Source of the DNA: Parachlamydiales bacterium
GTDB taxonomy: Bacteria; Chlamydiota; Chlamydiia; Chlamydiales; Simkaniaceae
Direction: 5' to 3'
DNA: 5,283 nucleotides
Assembly: GCA_030641465.1 (NCBI GenBank)
Contig: DAOWHK010000019.1
Coordinates: 1 to 5,283 of the forward strand
Below are positions 1 to 5,283 of this stretch, piece by piece; position 1 is the first letter of the stretch, and the number at the start of each line of letters is the position of its first letter. Made by a program: the position numbers and the translations under genes. The notes under the pieces were generated by a model. That model did no database searches. It worked only from the letters and a program-made list of their open reading frames with translations, and had not been told where the DNA came from.

Positions 1-2645
1 ATGGGGAAGTAAGGGCTCAGTACGTTTTAGGGAAATATTATTTAGATGCTCAAGACTATGAAAAGGCTATTCCCTATCTGACTATGGCTGCAGAGCAAGG
101 TTTAGCAAGGGCGGAATATAAGCTTGGAAATTGTTATTATCAGGGAGTTGGTGTCCCTCAATCTTATCAAAGAGCTTTAGAATTGTACAGATTGGCAGCA
201 AATCAAAATATAGCAGATGCAGTATGTGATTTGGGGGTGTGTTATCAATTTGGACATGGTGTTCCGCAGTCAAGTAAAGAAGCCTTTCGTAAATTTAAGC
301 TCGCAGCAGATAAAGGTAGCCTCACTGCCCTATGCAATCTTGCAAACTGTTATTTAACAGGAGCAGGAGTTCATAAATCTGAAGCAGAGGCAATTCGCAT
401 CTTTAAGCTTGCAGCGGATCAGGGGGAAGCTCAATCTCAGTGTAATATGGGAGTTTTTTATTTAAGAGGGCAAGGAGTTCCTGAGAGTGAATCGATGGCA
501 GTTCGTTACTTCCACTTAGCAGCAGAGCAAGATGATTCTGGGGCGCAGTACCATTTAGGGATATGTTATGAAAATGGGTTTGGGGTTACGAAATCCTTTC
601 AAGATGCTTTTCGATATTATAAACTTGCAGCGGATAATGGTAATGCAGAAGCTCAAAGCAAGCTTGGAACATTTTATTATGAAGGGAAAGAGATTGAAAA
701 AAAATATGATCAAGCAGCTTATTATTTCCGCTTAGCAGCAAATCAATGGCATGCCCAAGGCTGTGTTGGCCTCGGTCGTTGTTATGAACGTGGGCATGGA
801 GTGATCCAGTCTAGTAAAGATGCTTTTTCTAATTACAAGATTGCGGCTGATCAAGGTTTGGCTGAGGGGCAATATCAATTAGGTCTATATTATGAAATTA
901 AGCAATCTTTGAAAAATGCTGAGCACAATATTAAGCTTGCAGCTGATCAAGGATATTTGGATGCGCAAAGATCACTAGCTAAAGGATATTATTTGGGTAC
1001 TTTTGGGTTTAAAAATCAAACCATGGCAGCTAAATACATGAAACTTGCAGCAGACCAAGGCGATGCTTATGCTGAGCATAATATTGCCTGTTGGTATACA
1101 ACGGGCAAAGGTGTAGAAGAATCAAGAAGCGAAGCAGTTCGCTATATGCGACTTGCAGCAGAGCATAATTCGGCTCGTGCAAATGGGTTGATGGGGAAGT
1201 GGTGCCTTTCAGGATTGAACGGATTAAGGATGTCTGGACCAGATGCAAAGCGGTATTATTTGACAGCTATAGCTCTTGGTGATGTTGAATCTATGCGCGA
1301 GATGGGTGAGTGGTATGAAAAAAGAAATGCTGTTTTGCCTAAAGAAGAACGCAAAATTTTTGATCGTTGTGTTGAATTGGTTGAAGAGAAGAATGATAGT
1401 GAAGAGTTATTTAACCTTGGAGTATGTTATCACAAGGGATATGGAGTACAAAAATCAGAAAAAGATGCGATACGTATATTCACATTATCAGCTAATTTAG
1501 GAAACGCAAGTGCCAAAGTAAAAATAGAAGGGTTACCTAAACCTTCTAAAACTATTCCTCAAACACCACCAAAAAAGCGCGTTTCCAAAAAACCACCTAC
1601 GCCTGATTTTACGAGCGCCCAAAGTCTATTTGAATTGGGTCGGATATATGAACGTGGGGGAGAATATCCACAATCTGATCATGAAGCGATCCGTTATTAT
1701 ACTTTTGCAGCGCATGGTGGTCACCCTGGAGCAATGTGCGTATTAGGTCAACATTATCTAGACGGGAAAATAATTAACCAATCTGACGAAGAAGCTGTTA
1801 GTTTTTTTACACTTGCAGCAGAGAAAAAATATCCAGAAGCGTATTACAGATTGAGTCTTTGCCATAAAGAGGGGAGAGGTTTTACGCAATCCGAAAAAGA
1901 AGCGGGCCGTTTTATGCGTCTTGCCGCGGATGATGGGTATGCTAAGGCACAGCTTGAGATTGGCCGTAATTTTTATTCTGGTAGAGGTGTAACTTTAAAT
2001 ATTGAAACGGCTATCAAATATTTAACTTTTGCTGCAGAGCAGGGGCTTGCTGAAGCCCAATGTGAGCTTGGAATGTGTTATCAAAAGGGTGCTTTTGTTG
2101 GCAAATCAGATGAAATTTTTGTTTATTGGATGAAACTTGCAGCAGAGCAGAGATTTGCTGAAGCGCAGTACAAATTAGGACTTCATCTTTGCGGAAACCA
2201 CCCTGCATGGAGTAAAGAGGGAAGGCAGTATGTGAAGCTTGCAGCAGATCAAGGCCACCCTGGAGCCCAAAGTGATTATGGAGCTATTTTGCAGGACAAA
2301 GCTGGTCCGGGTCCATTTTACGAAGAAGGAATTCGTTATATCAAGATGTCTGTAAAGCAAGATTGTCCTGAGGGACATTATAACCTTTTTAGATGTTACA
2401 TGAGTGGCAGTGGTATTGAGAAATCTGAAGCCAAAGCTATTCCTCATCTCATACTTGCAGCAGATCTAGGTTGTATTACTGGAAAAGGAGACGCTCAGTA
2501 TCGTCTTGCAAGAAGATACAAAGCAGGAGATGGTGTTCCTCAATCGAATCAACAAGCGCGGAAATATTATAAACTTGCCATAGCACAAGGACATAGAGAA
2601 GCACAAAGAGAACGCACTAATATGGATAGTTGTAGTCCTTCTTAA
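1..2645 (+). CDS. Large Sel1-like repeat protein, 5'-truncated by the window edge
   Basis: The reading frame is open from the left edge (first full codon at base 3) to a TAA at 2643-2645, giving 880 visible residues. The ATG at 84 is not the start. The 27 codons before it encode a good Sel1 unit (GEVRAQYVLGKYY, then DYEKAIPYL), the ATG falls inside that unit's closing MAAEQ, and no Shine-Dalgarno precedes it. Nearly all of the protein is Sel1 units of about 36 residues with the pattern G-x-A-x-A-Q-x-x-LG-x-x-Y-x-x-G-x-GV-x-x-S-x-x-x-A-x-x-x-x-x-LAA-(D/E)-Q. I count 23: 14 before a Pro/Lys-rich linker and 9 after it. The family forms alpha/alpha superhelices used as protein-binding scaffolds, often in host-cell or envelope functions of intracellular bacteria. 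No enzyme domain or membrane segment is visible. The N-terminus lies outside the window, so a signal peptide or secretion signal cannot be judged. The protein ends in a half-unit (GHREAQRERTN) and a short polar tail. Partner and function are unknown. Confidence 0.93.
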   Translation, partial: GEVRAQYVLGKYYLDAQDYEKAIPYLTMAAEQGLARAEYKLGNCYYQGVGVPQSYQRALELYRLAANQNIADAVCDLGVCYQFGHGVPQSSKEAFRKFKLAADKGSLTALCNLANCYLTGAGVHKSEAEAIRIFKLAADQGEAQSQCNMGVFYLRGQGVPESESMAVRYFHLAAEQDDSGAQYHLGICYENGFGVTKSFQDAFRYYKLAADNGNAEAQSKLGTFYYEGKEIEKKYDQAAYYFRLAANQWHAQGCVGLGRCYERGHGVIQSSKDAFSNYKIAADQGLAEGQYQLGLYYEIKQSLKNAEHNIKLAADQGYLDAQRSLAKGYYLGTFGFKNQTMAAKYMKLAADQGDAYAEHNIACWYTTGKGVEESRSEAVRYMRLAAEHNSARANGLMGKWCLSGLNGLRMSGPDAKRYYLTAIALGDVESMREMGEWYEKRNAVLPKEERKIFDRCVELVEEKNDSEELFNLGVCYHKGYGVQKSEKDAIRIFTLSANLGNASAKVKIEGLPKPSKTIPQTPPKKRVSKKPPTPDFTSAQSLFELGRIYERGGEYPQSDHEAIRYYTFAAHGGHPGAMCVLGQHYLDGKIINQSDEEAVSFFTLAAEKKYPEAYYRLSLCHKEGRGFTQSEKEAGRFMRLAADDGYAKAQLEIGRNFYSGRGVTLNIETAIKYLTFAAEQGLAEAQCELGMCYQKGAFVGKSDEIFVYWMKLAAEQRFAEAQYKLGLHLCGNHPAWSKEGRQYVKLAADQGHPGAQSDYGAILQDKAGPGPFYEEGIRYIKMSVKQDCPEGHYNLFRCYMSGSGIEKSEAKAIPHLILAADLGCITGKGDAQYRLARRYKAGDGVPQSNQQARKYYKLAIAQGHREAQRERTNMDSCSPS
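3..1529 (+). repeat. Sel1 repeat block A, 14 units plus a closing half-unit
   Basis: The boundaries come from aligning the LAA-(D/E)-Q ends by eye. The first visible unit (3-98) and the one at 855-950 are short, 32-residue forms lacking the G-x-GV loop. Units between 99 and 854 are regular 36-mers. The units at 1167-1277 and 1278-1388 are degenerate: they lose the LAA-x-Q ending and read as YYLTAIAL and RCVELVEE. The unit at 1389-1499 returns to the consensus with one extra residue at its front. The stretch 1500-1529 (GNASAKVKIE) looks like a lone first helix, as expected for a cap ending a solenoid. The two bases before the first full codon (AT) fit a preceding Asn or Asp codon, so the array probably continues upstream. 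Confidence 0.88.
1530..1613 (+). other. Pro/Lys/Thr-rich linker between two Sel1 blocks
   Basis: This 28-residue segment inside the Sel1 protein breaks the repeat rhythm. It starts at GLPKPSK and ends at PTPDFT, is dominated by Pro, Lys, Thr and Ser, and has a basic core KKRVSKK (1572-1592) flanked by Pro pairs. Its composition predicts an extended or disordered hinge between two helical solenoids. Whether it is only a spacer or a binding or sorting motif is not decided by sequence. Confidence 0.8.
1614..2642 (+). repeat. Sel1 repeat block B, 9 units plus a closing half-unit
   Basis: Units begin at 1614, 1719, 1827, 1935, 2043, 2151, 2253, 2361 and 2469. Most are 36 residues. The first has 35, and the unit at 2151 has 34 with an altered loop (CGNHPAW in place of the usual G-x-GV loop). 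The unit at 2253 has a glycine/proline-rich loop (AGPGPF), and the last has a four-residue insertion near its front (CITGKGDAQ). The array ends with GHREAQRER, a half-unit like the one that closes block A. The two matching caps suggest two separate solenoids. Confidence 0.87.
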
Positions 2646-2704
2646 TTTAACAAGAGGGATGTACAAAATATTTTCTTTTTAGGATGATAAATGTAATTTT
2701 GTAA
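2646..2704. other. Short intergenic gap between convergent genes; no clear terminator
   Basis: The 59 bases between the Sel1 stop and the mnmA stop are AT-rich. The only symmetric element is the AT-only palindrome AAAATATTTT at 2665-2674, followed on the + strand by CTTTTT. It has no G-C pairs, so it is too weak to call an intrinsic terminator with confidence. No small gene or RNA is supported here. Confidence 0.6.
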
Positions 2705-3781
2705 TCAAAGCTTTTGGGCGATTATTGCGCCTCCAAGGCAGCGATTGTTTTCATAAAAAACAATGGACTGCCAAGGGGTAATTCCACGCTCTTTTTCATC
2801 GAATTCTACTTCAATTTCTTGAGATTTACGCTGAAAAATGGTGCAAGGCACCTCTCGCTGTCTATAGCGAATTTTTGCATGGCACCTATCAGGAAGGGGC
2901 TCTTTTGGATTTACAAGGCTTAAGTCTTTTGCAAGGAGCTTTTTCCCAAAAAGCGCTGGATGGTCCTCGCCTTTTGCGACAATGACTTGGTTTTTTTCTA
3001 GATTTTTATCGCTAACGAACCAAGCGGCTCCCTCGCCCCCGATGCCAAGGCCTTTTCGTTGTCCAATTGTGTAGTAAACGCTTCCTGCGTGTTTGCCAAG
3101 AATATTGCCTTCCGTATCAATAATGTCGCCGGGTTTATTCGGAATATATTTTTCTAAAAATTCTTTGAAATTGCGCTTGCCAATGAAGCAAATACCTGTG
3201 CTGTCTTTTTTGTCAAACACAGGAAGGTCAATGTCTTTTGCAATTTTTCGCACAGCAGTCTTTTCTAAATGACCAATTGGAAATAACACTTTTTTTAAGA
3301 TCACATCTTTAATGGTATAGAGAAAGTAGCTTTGGTCTTTTAGAGGATCATGACCTTTTAAAAGCTGCCCATTTTGAGTTTGGCAATAATGTCCTGTTGC
3401 CAGAAAATCTGCGCCAAGCGCTTTTGCTTTTTCAAAGAGGGCTTTGAATTTTATTTCTCGGTTGCAAAGAATATCGGGATTGGGAGTATGGCCAGCTTTA
3501 ATTCCATCAAGAAATTCCGTAAAAACTAAGTCCCAATACTCTTTTACAAAATTTACTGTATAGTAGGGGATATCTATTTTCTGACAGACAGCTTGCACAT
3601 CTTCATAGTCGGTTTGTGATCTGCAGACTCCATTTTCGCCTTCCTCTTCCCAGTTTTTCATATACAGGCCAAACACATCGTAGCCCTGCTCTTTTAGAAG
3701 ATATGCAGTAACCGCAGAGTCTACACCTCCTGACATCCCAACTGCTACTTTGTATTTTTTATTTGAATTCATAGTCTCCAT
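2705..3781 (-). CDS. mnmA: tRNA-specific 2-thiouridylase MnmA
   Basis: MnmA adenylates and then 2-thiolates the wobble uridine (U34) of the Lys, Glu and Gln tRNAs in the cytoplasm. It uses ATP and sulfur delivered by a cysteine desulfurase relay. The 358-residue product is close to the usual length (about 360-370). Visible family signatures in order are: the PP-loop SGGVDS (residues 17-22) for ATP; GHTPNPDILCNREIKF (97-112) with the catalytic Cys106; ATGHYC (128-133); KDQSYFLY (148-155); DSTGICFIG (193-201) with the second, persulfide-carrying Cys198; YTIGQRKGLGIGG (237-249); and a C-terminal beta-barrel-like region ending in LGGAIIAQKL. Both active cysteines and the PP-loop are intact, so the enzyme should be functional. 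The start is uncertain. ATG at 3781 is followed three codons later by another ATG (3772), and neither has a well-spaced Shine-Dalgarno; the sequence before the first is weak, and a GGAG lies only 3 bases before the second. The gene converges with the Sel1 gene and diverges from treY, so it is probably transcribed alone. Confidence 0.97.
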   Translation of the reverse strand: METMNSNKKYKVAVGMSGGVDSAVTAYLLKEQGYDVFGLYMKNWEEEGENGVCRSQTDYEDVQAVCQKIDIPYYTVNFVKEYWDLVFTEFLDGIKAGHTPNPDILCNREIKFKALFEKAKALGADFLATGHYCQTQNGQLLKGHDPLKDQSYFLYTIKDVILKKVLFPIGHLEKTAVRKIAKDIDLPVFDKKDSTGICFIGKRNFKEFLEKYIPNKPGDIIDTEGNILGKHAGSVYYTIGQRKGLGIGGEGAAWFVSDKNLEKNQVIVAKGEDHPALFGKKLLAKDLSLVNPKEPLPDRCHAKIRYRQREVPCTIFQRKSQEIEVEFDEKERGITPWQSIVFYENNRCLGGAIIAQKL

Positions 3782-3817
3782 GGTCTAAGAGTTTAATAAA
3801 GATGGGAGTTTTTTTGT
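3782..3817. promoter_or_regulatory. 36-base divergent intergenic region between mnmA and treY
   Basis: The two start codons face away from each other across 36 bases. The gap holds the treY ribosome binding site, a run of seven T residues (3809-3815) and an AT-rich TTTAATAAA (3792-3800). There is not enough room for two complete -35/-10 promoters plus leaders, so at least one promoter must lie inside the opposite gene's 5' coding region. I found no convincing, properly spaced sigma-70 pair for either direction. Confidence 0.55.
3804..3808 (+). promoter_or_regulatory. Ribosome binding site of treY
   Basis: GGGAG lies 9 bases before the ATG at 3818 and is separated from it by a T-rich spacer. 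It supports that ATG as the treY start, and the encoded protein reaches the conserved family N-terminus (SVYLLQLGPKFTFYDA) within a few residues. Confidence 0.75.
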
Positions 3818-5283
3818 ATGAATAAACTTAAGCTTCAGTTTCCCTCTTCGGTCTATCTATTGCAGCTTGGGCCGAAATTTACGTTTTATGATGCCACAAA
3901 TTGTATTGATTATTTGAAAAAGCTTGGGATTGAGGCTGTTTATTGCTCTCCCTATCTCAAAACAAAACCAGGAAGTCTTCATGGTTATGATATTATTTCC
4001 CCTTTGGAATTAAATAATGAACTTGGGGGAGAGAAGGGGTATTTGCAGTTTTGTGGTAAGCTAAAAGAGGCGAACATGGGTCAAATTTTTGATCTTGTTG
4101 CAAATCACATGGCAGCAAATGAATATAACTCTTGGTGGTTTGATGTTTTGGAAATGGGACAAAAATCCATGTATGCTGAGTACTTTGATATTGATTGGGA
4201 CCCTCCCATTTCTGAATTAAAAGGAAAAATTTTAGCGCCCGTATTATTGCATCCACTAGATGAGGCAATAGACAAGGGGGAGATAAAACTTGCCTATCAA
4301 TTTGGGCGTTTTGAGATTCAGGCAAATTTTTTAGCCCACCCAACAAGTCCTGAATCGTATCCGATGATTTTAGGAGATGCTATTTCTGCAGATAAAGAAA
4401 CGCTTCAAGAGCTAATCAAAGATCCCAAGATCAAGGATCTTGTCGAAGAGCGGATTGCATTTTTTAATCAAGATGTAGAAAGACTCAAGAATTTGTTAGA
4501 TTTGCAGCATTTTATGTTGGAATTTTGGCAGCTGGGTCCGATGAAAATTAACTATAGACGGTTTTTTGACATCAATGAACTTGCAGCGCTTCGGGTTGAG
4601 AGGGAAGAGGTTTTTGAGCATTATCATCGCTATATTTTTCAGCTGATTCGCGAAGGAAAAATTCAGGGACTTCGCGTGGACCATCCGGACGGGTTTTATG
4701 AGCCTGAAATCTATTTTAAACGTCTTAGGAAAGAGGCAAAGACGTACGTTGTTGTAGAAAAAATATTAGATGGAGATGAAGAGCTTCCCCCATCGTGGGA
4801 CGTTGATGGAACTATTGGTTATGAGTTTTTAAATGATTTGATGGGGCTATTTATTAAGCAAGAGAGTAAAGAGGCTTTTGATGAAATTTATTCGACCTTT
4901 TCTAATTTTGAGGAGAGTCCCATGGAGCTTCTTTATAAGCAAAAAAGAGAATTTGCTCTAAATAATCTCTTAAGTGAGGTGAACGCTCTTTCCAAAAAAC
5001 TTTGCAGTTATTTCCCAAAGTTTGCCTTTGAAGATGTTAAAAGGGGACTTGTGGAATTTTTTGCGCAGTTTCCAGTTTATCGAACATATATTCAATACAA
5101 TGACAAAATACTTTCGAGCAAAGATAGAGATGTTTTAGAAAAAACGTTTCAAAAGCTTAAACGAACTAAGATAAAAAAAGAGGTGATTTCCCTTTTTGAA
5201 AAAATCTTTTTTTTAGAGGAAACAGCTTGTAGAGAGATTGTTCTTCGCTTTCAGCAGCTCTCGCCCCCGATTATGGCAAAAGG
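3818..5283 (+). CDS. treY: Malto-oligosyltrehalose synthase TreY, 3'-truncated by the window edge
   Basis: TreY (a GH13-family enzyme, EC 5.4.99.15) rearranges the reducing-end alpha-1,4 bond of malto-oligosaccharides to alpha,alpha-1,1. TreZ then releases trehalose. The frame from the ATG at 3818 stays open to the last base, giving 488 codons plus two bases. Family proteins usually exceed 700 residues, so roughly a third is missing. Signatures are: YLLQLGPKFTFYDA near the N-terminus; YCSPYLKTKPGSLHGYD (42-58); FDLVANHMA (91-99), the GH13 region I; NSWWFDVLEMG (104-114); INYRRFFDINELA (244-256); GLRVDHPDG (284-292) with the likely nucleophile Asp288; VVVEKIL (311-317) with the likely acid/base Glu314; and SWDVDGTIGYEFLN (326-339). 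The window ends in PPIMAKG, the beginning of the family's AKG-x-EDT-x-x-YRY motif, so the third catalytic Asp should lie just past the edge. No treZ or glycogen gene is in view. The enzyme appears cytoplasmic, with no signal peptide. Confidence 0.95.
   Translation, partial: MNKLKLQFPSSVYLLQLGPKFTFYDATNCIDYLKKLGIEAVYCSPYLKTKPGSLHGYDIISPLELNNELGGEKGYLQFCGKLKEANMGQIFDLVANHMAANEYNSWWFDVLEMGQKSMYAEYFDIDWDPPISELKGKILAPVLLHPLDEAIDKGEIKLAYQFGRFEIQANFLAHPTSPESYPMILGDAISADKETLQELIKDPKIKDLVEERIAFFNQDVERLKNLLDLQHFMLEFWQLGPMKINYRRFFDINELAALRVEREEVFEHYHRYIFQLIREGKIQGLRVDHPDGFYEPEIYFKRLRKEAKTYVVVEKILDGDEELPPSWDVDGTIGYEFLNDLMGLFIKQESKEAFDEIYSTFSNFEESPMELLYKQKREFALNNLLSEVNALSKKLCSYFPKFAFEDVKRGLVEFFAQFPVYRTYIQYNDKILSSKDRDVLEKTFQKLKRTKIKKEVISLFEKIFFLEETACREIVLRFQQLSPPIMAK

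Noticed and set aside
1..12. ATG at the very first base as a gene start
   Set aside because: That frame gives only ATG-GGG-AAG-TAA, three codons and a stop. The Sel1 frame, which begins at base 3, is the coding one.
1030..1248. Open frame on the - strand inside the Sel1 gene, and similar ones at 82-273, 2014-2208, 2175-2447 and 2466-2666
   Set aside because: They lie opposite well-supported Sel1 repeats and have no recognisable domain. Their low-complexity, repeat-derived composition is expected of antisense shadows.
1276..1500. 74-codon + strand frame overlapping the Sel1 gene
   Set aside because: The Sel1 frame continues through this stretch and resumes clear repeats on both sides, so there is no frameshift. 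The alternative frame has no family signature.
3..2645. Helicobacter-type cysteine-rich (Hcp) Sel1 protein with intra-unit disulfides
   Set aside because: Many units do carry Cys, but at first-helix positions 7 and 12 (as in LGVCY and AQCELG). The Hcp pattern pairs a first-helix Cys with a Cys in the second helix, and here that second-helix site is LAA without Cys.
2665..2680. Intrinsic terminator for the Sel1 gene
   Set aside because: The AAAATATTTT palindrome has no G-C pairs and no loop worth the name. Only the following CTTTTT resembles a terminator tail.
3792..3800. TTTAATAAA as the -10 box of treY
   Set aside because: It sits only a few bases before the ribosome binding site and has no -35 box at normal spacing, so a start there would leave almost no leader.
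3993..4346. 117-codon - strand frame opposite treY
   Set aside because: The + strand here encodes conserved TreY motifs (DLVANHMA, NSWWFDVLEMG). The antisense product has no recognisable features.

Overview
The window holds three protein-coding genes and almost nothing else. Two of them are cut by the window edges. From left to right they are: (1) the 3' part of a very large Sel1-like repeat gene on the + strand, already open at base 1 and stopping at 2645; (2) a complete mnmA gene on the - strand (3781 down to 2705) for the tRNA 2-thiouridylase; and (3) the first 488 codons of a malto-oligosyltrehalose synthase gene (treY) on the + strand, starting at 3818 and running off the right edge. The Sel1 gene and mnmA converge across 59 bases. 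mnmA and treY diverge across only 36 bases. I see no RNA gene, insertion sequence, CRISPR array, origin or attachment site.

The DNA is AT-rich, with AT-rich codon choices that look similar in all three genes, so no gene stands out as recently acquired. A huge Sel1 array beside housekeeping genes is typical of Gram-negative bacteria living in amoebae or other eukaryotic cells. An environmental chlamydia (Parachlamydiales, for example a Parachlamydia or Simkania relative) is my best guess, and a Legionella-like bacterium is the main alternative. This is inferred from gene content and general sequence feel, not from a search.

The genes do not form an obvious pathway. MnmA acts on tRNA wobble uridines, TreY turns glycogen-type malto-oligosaccharides into trehalosyl ends, and the Sel1 protein is a superhelical scaffold whose partner cannot be read from sequence. 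The mnmA-treY spacing means their promoters and 5' ends probably lie inside each other's coding sequence, but nothing suggests a shared function.

The observations most worth following up are in the Sel1 gene. The first in-frame ATG in view (84) is not the real start. The array has at least 23 units in two blocks, separated by a short Pro/Lys-rich linker whose composition resembles eukaryotic sorting or binding motifs. I do not see convincing evidence of a new multi-gene system here.
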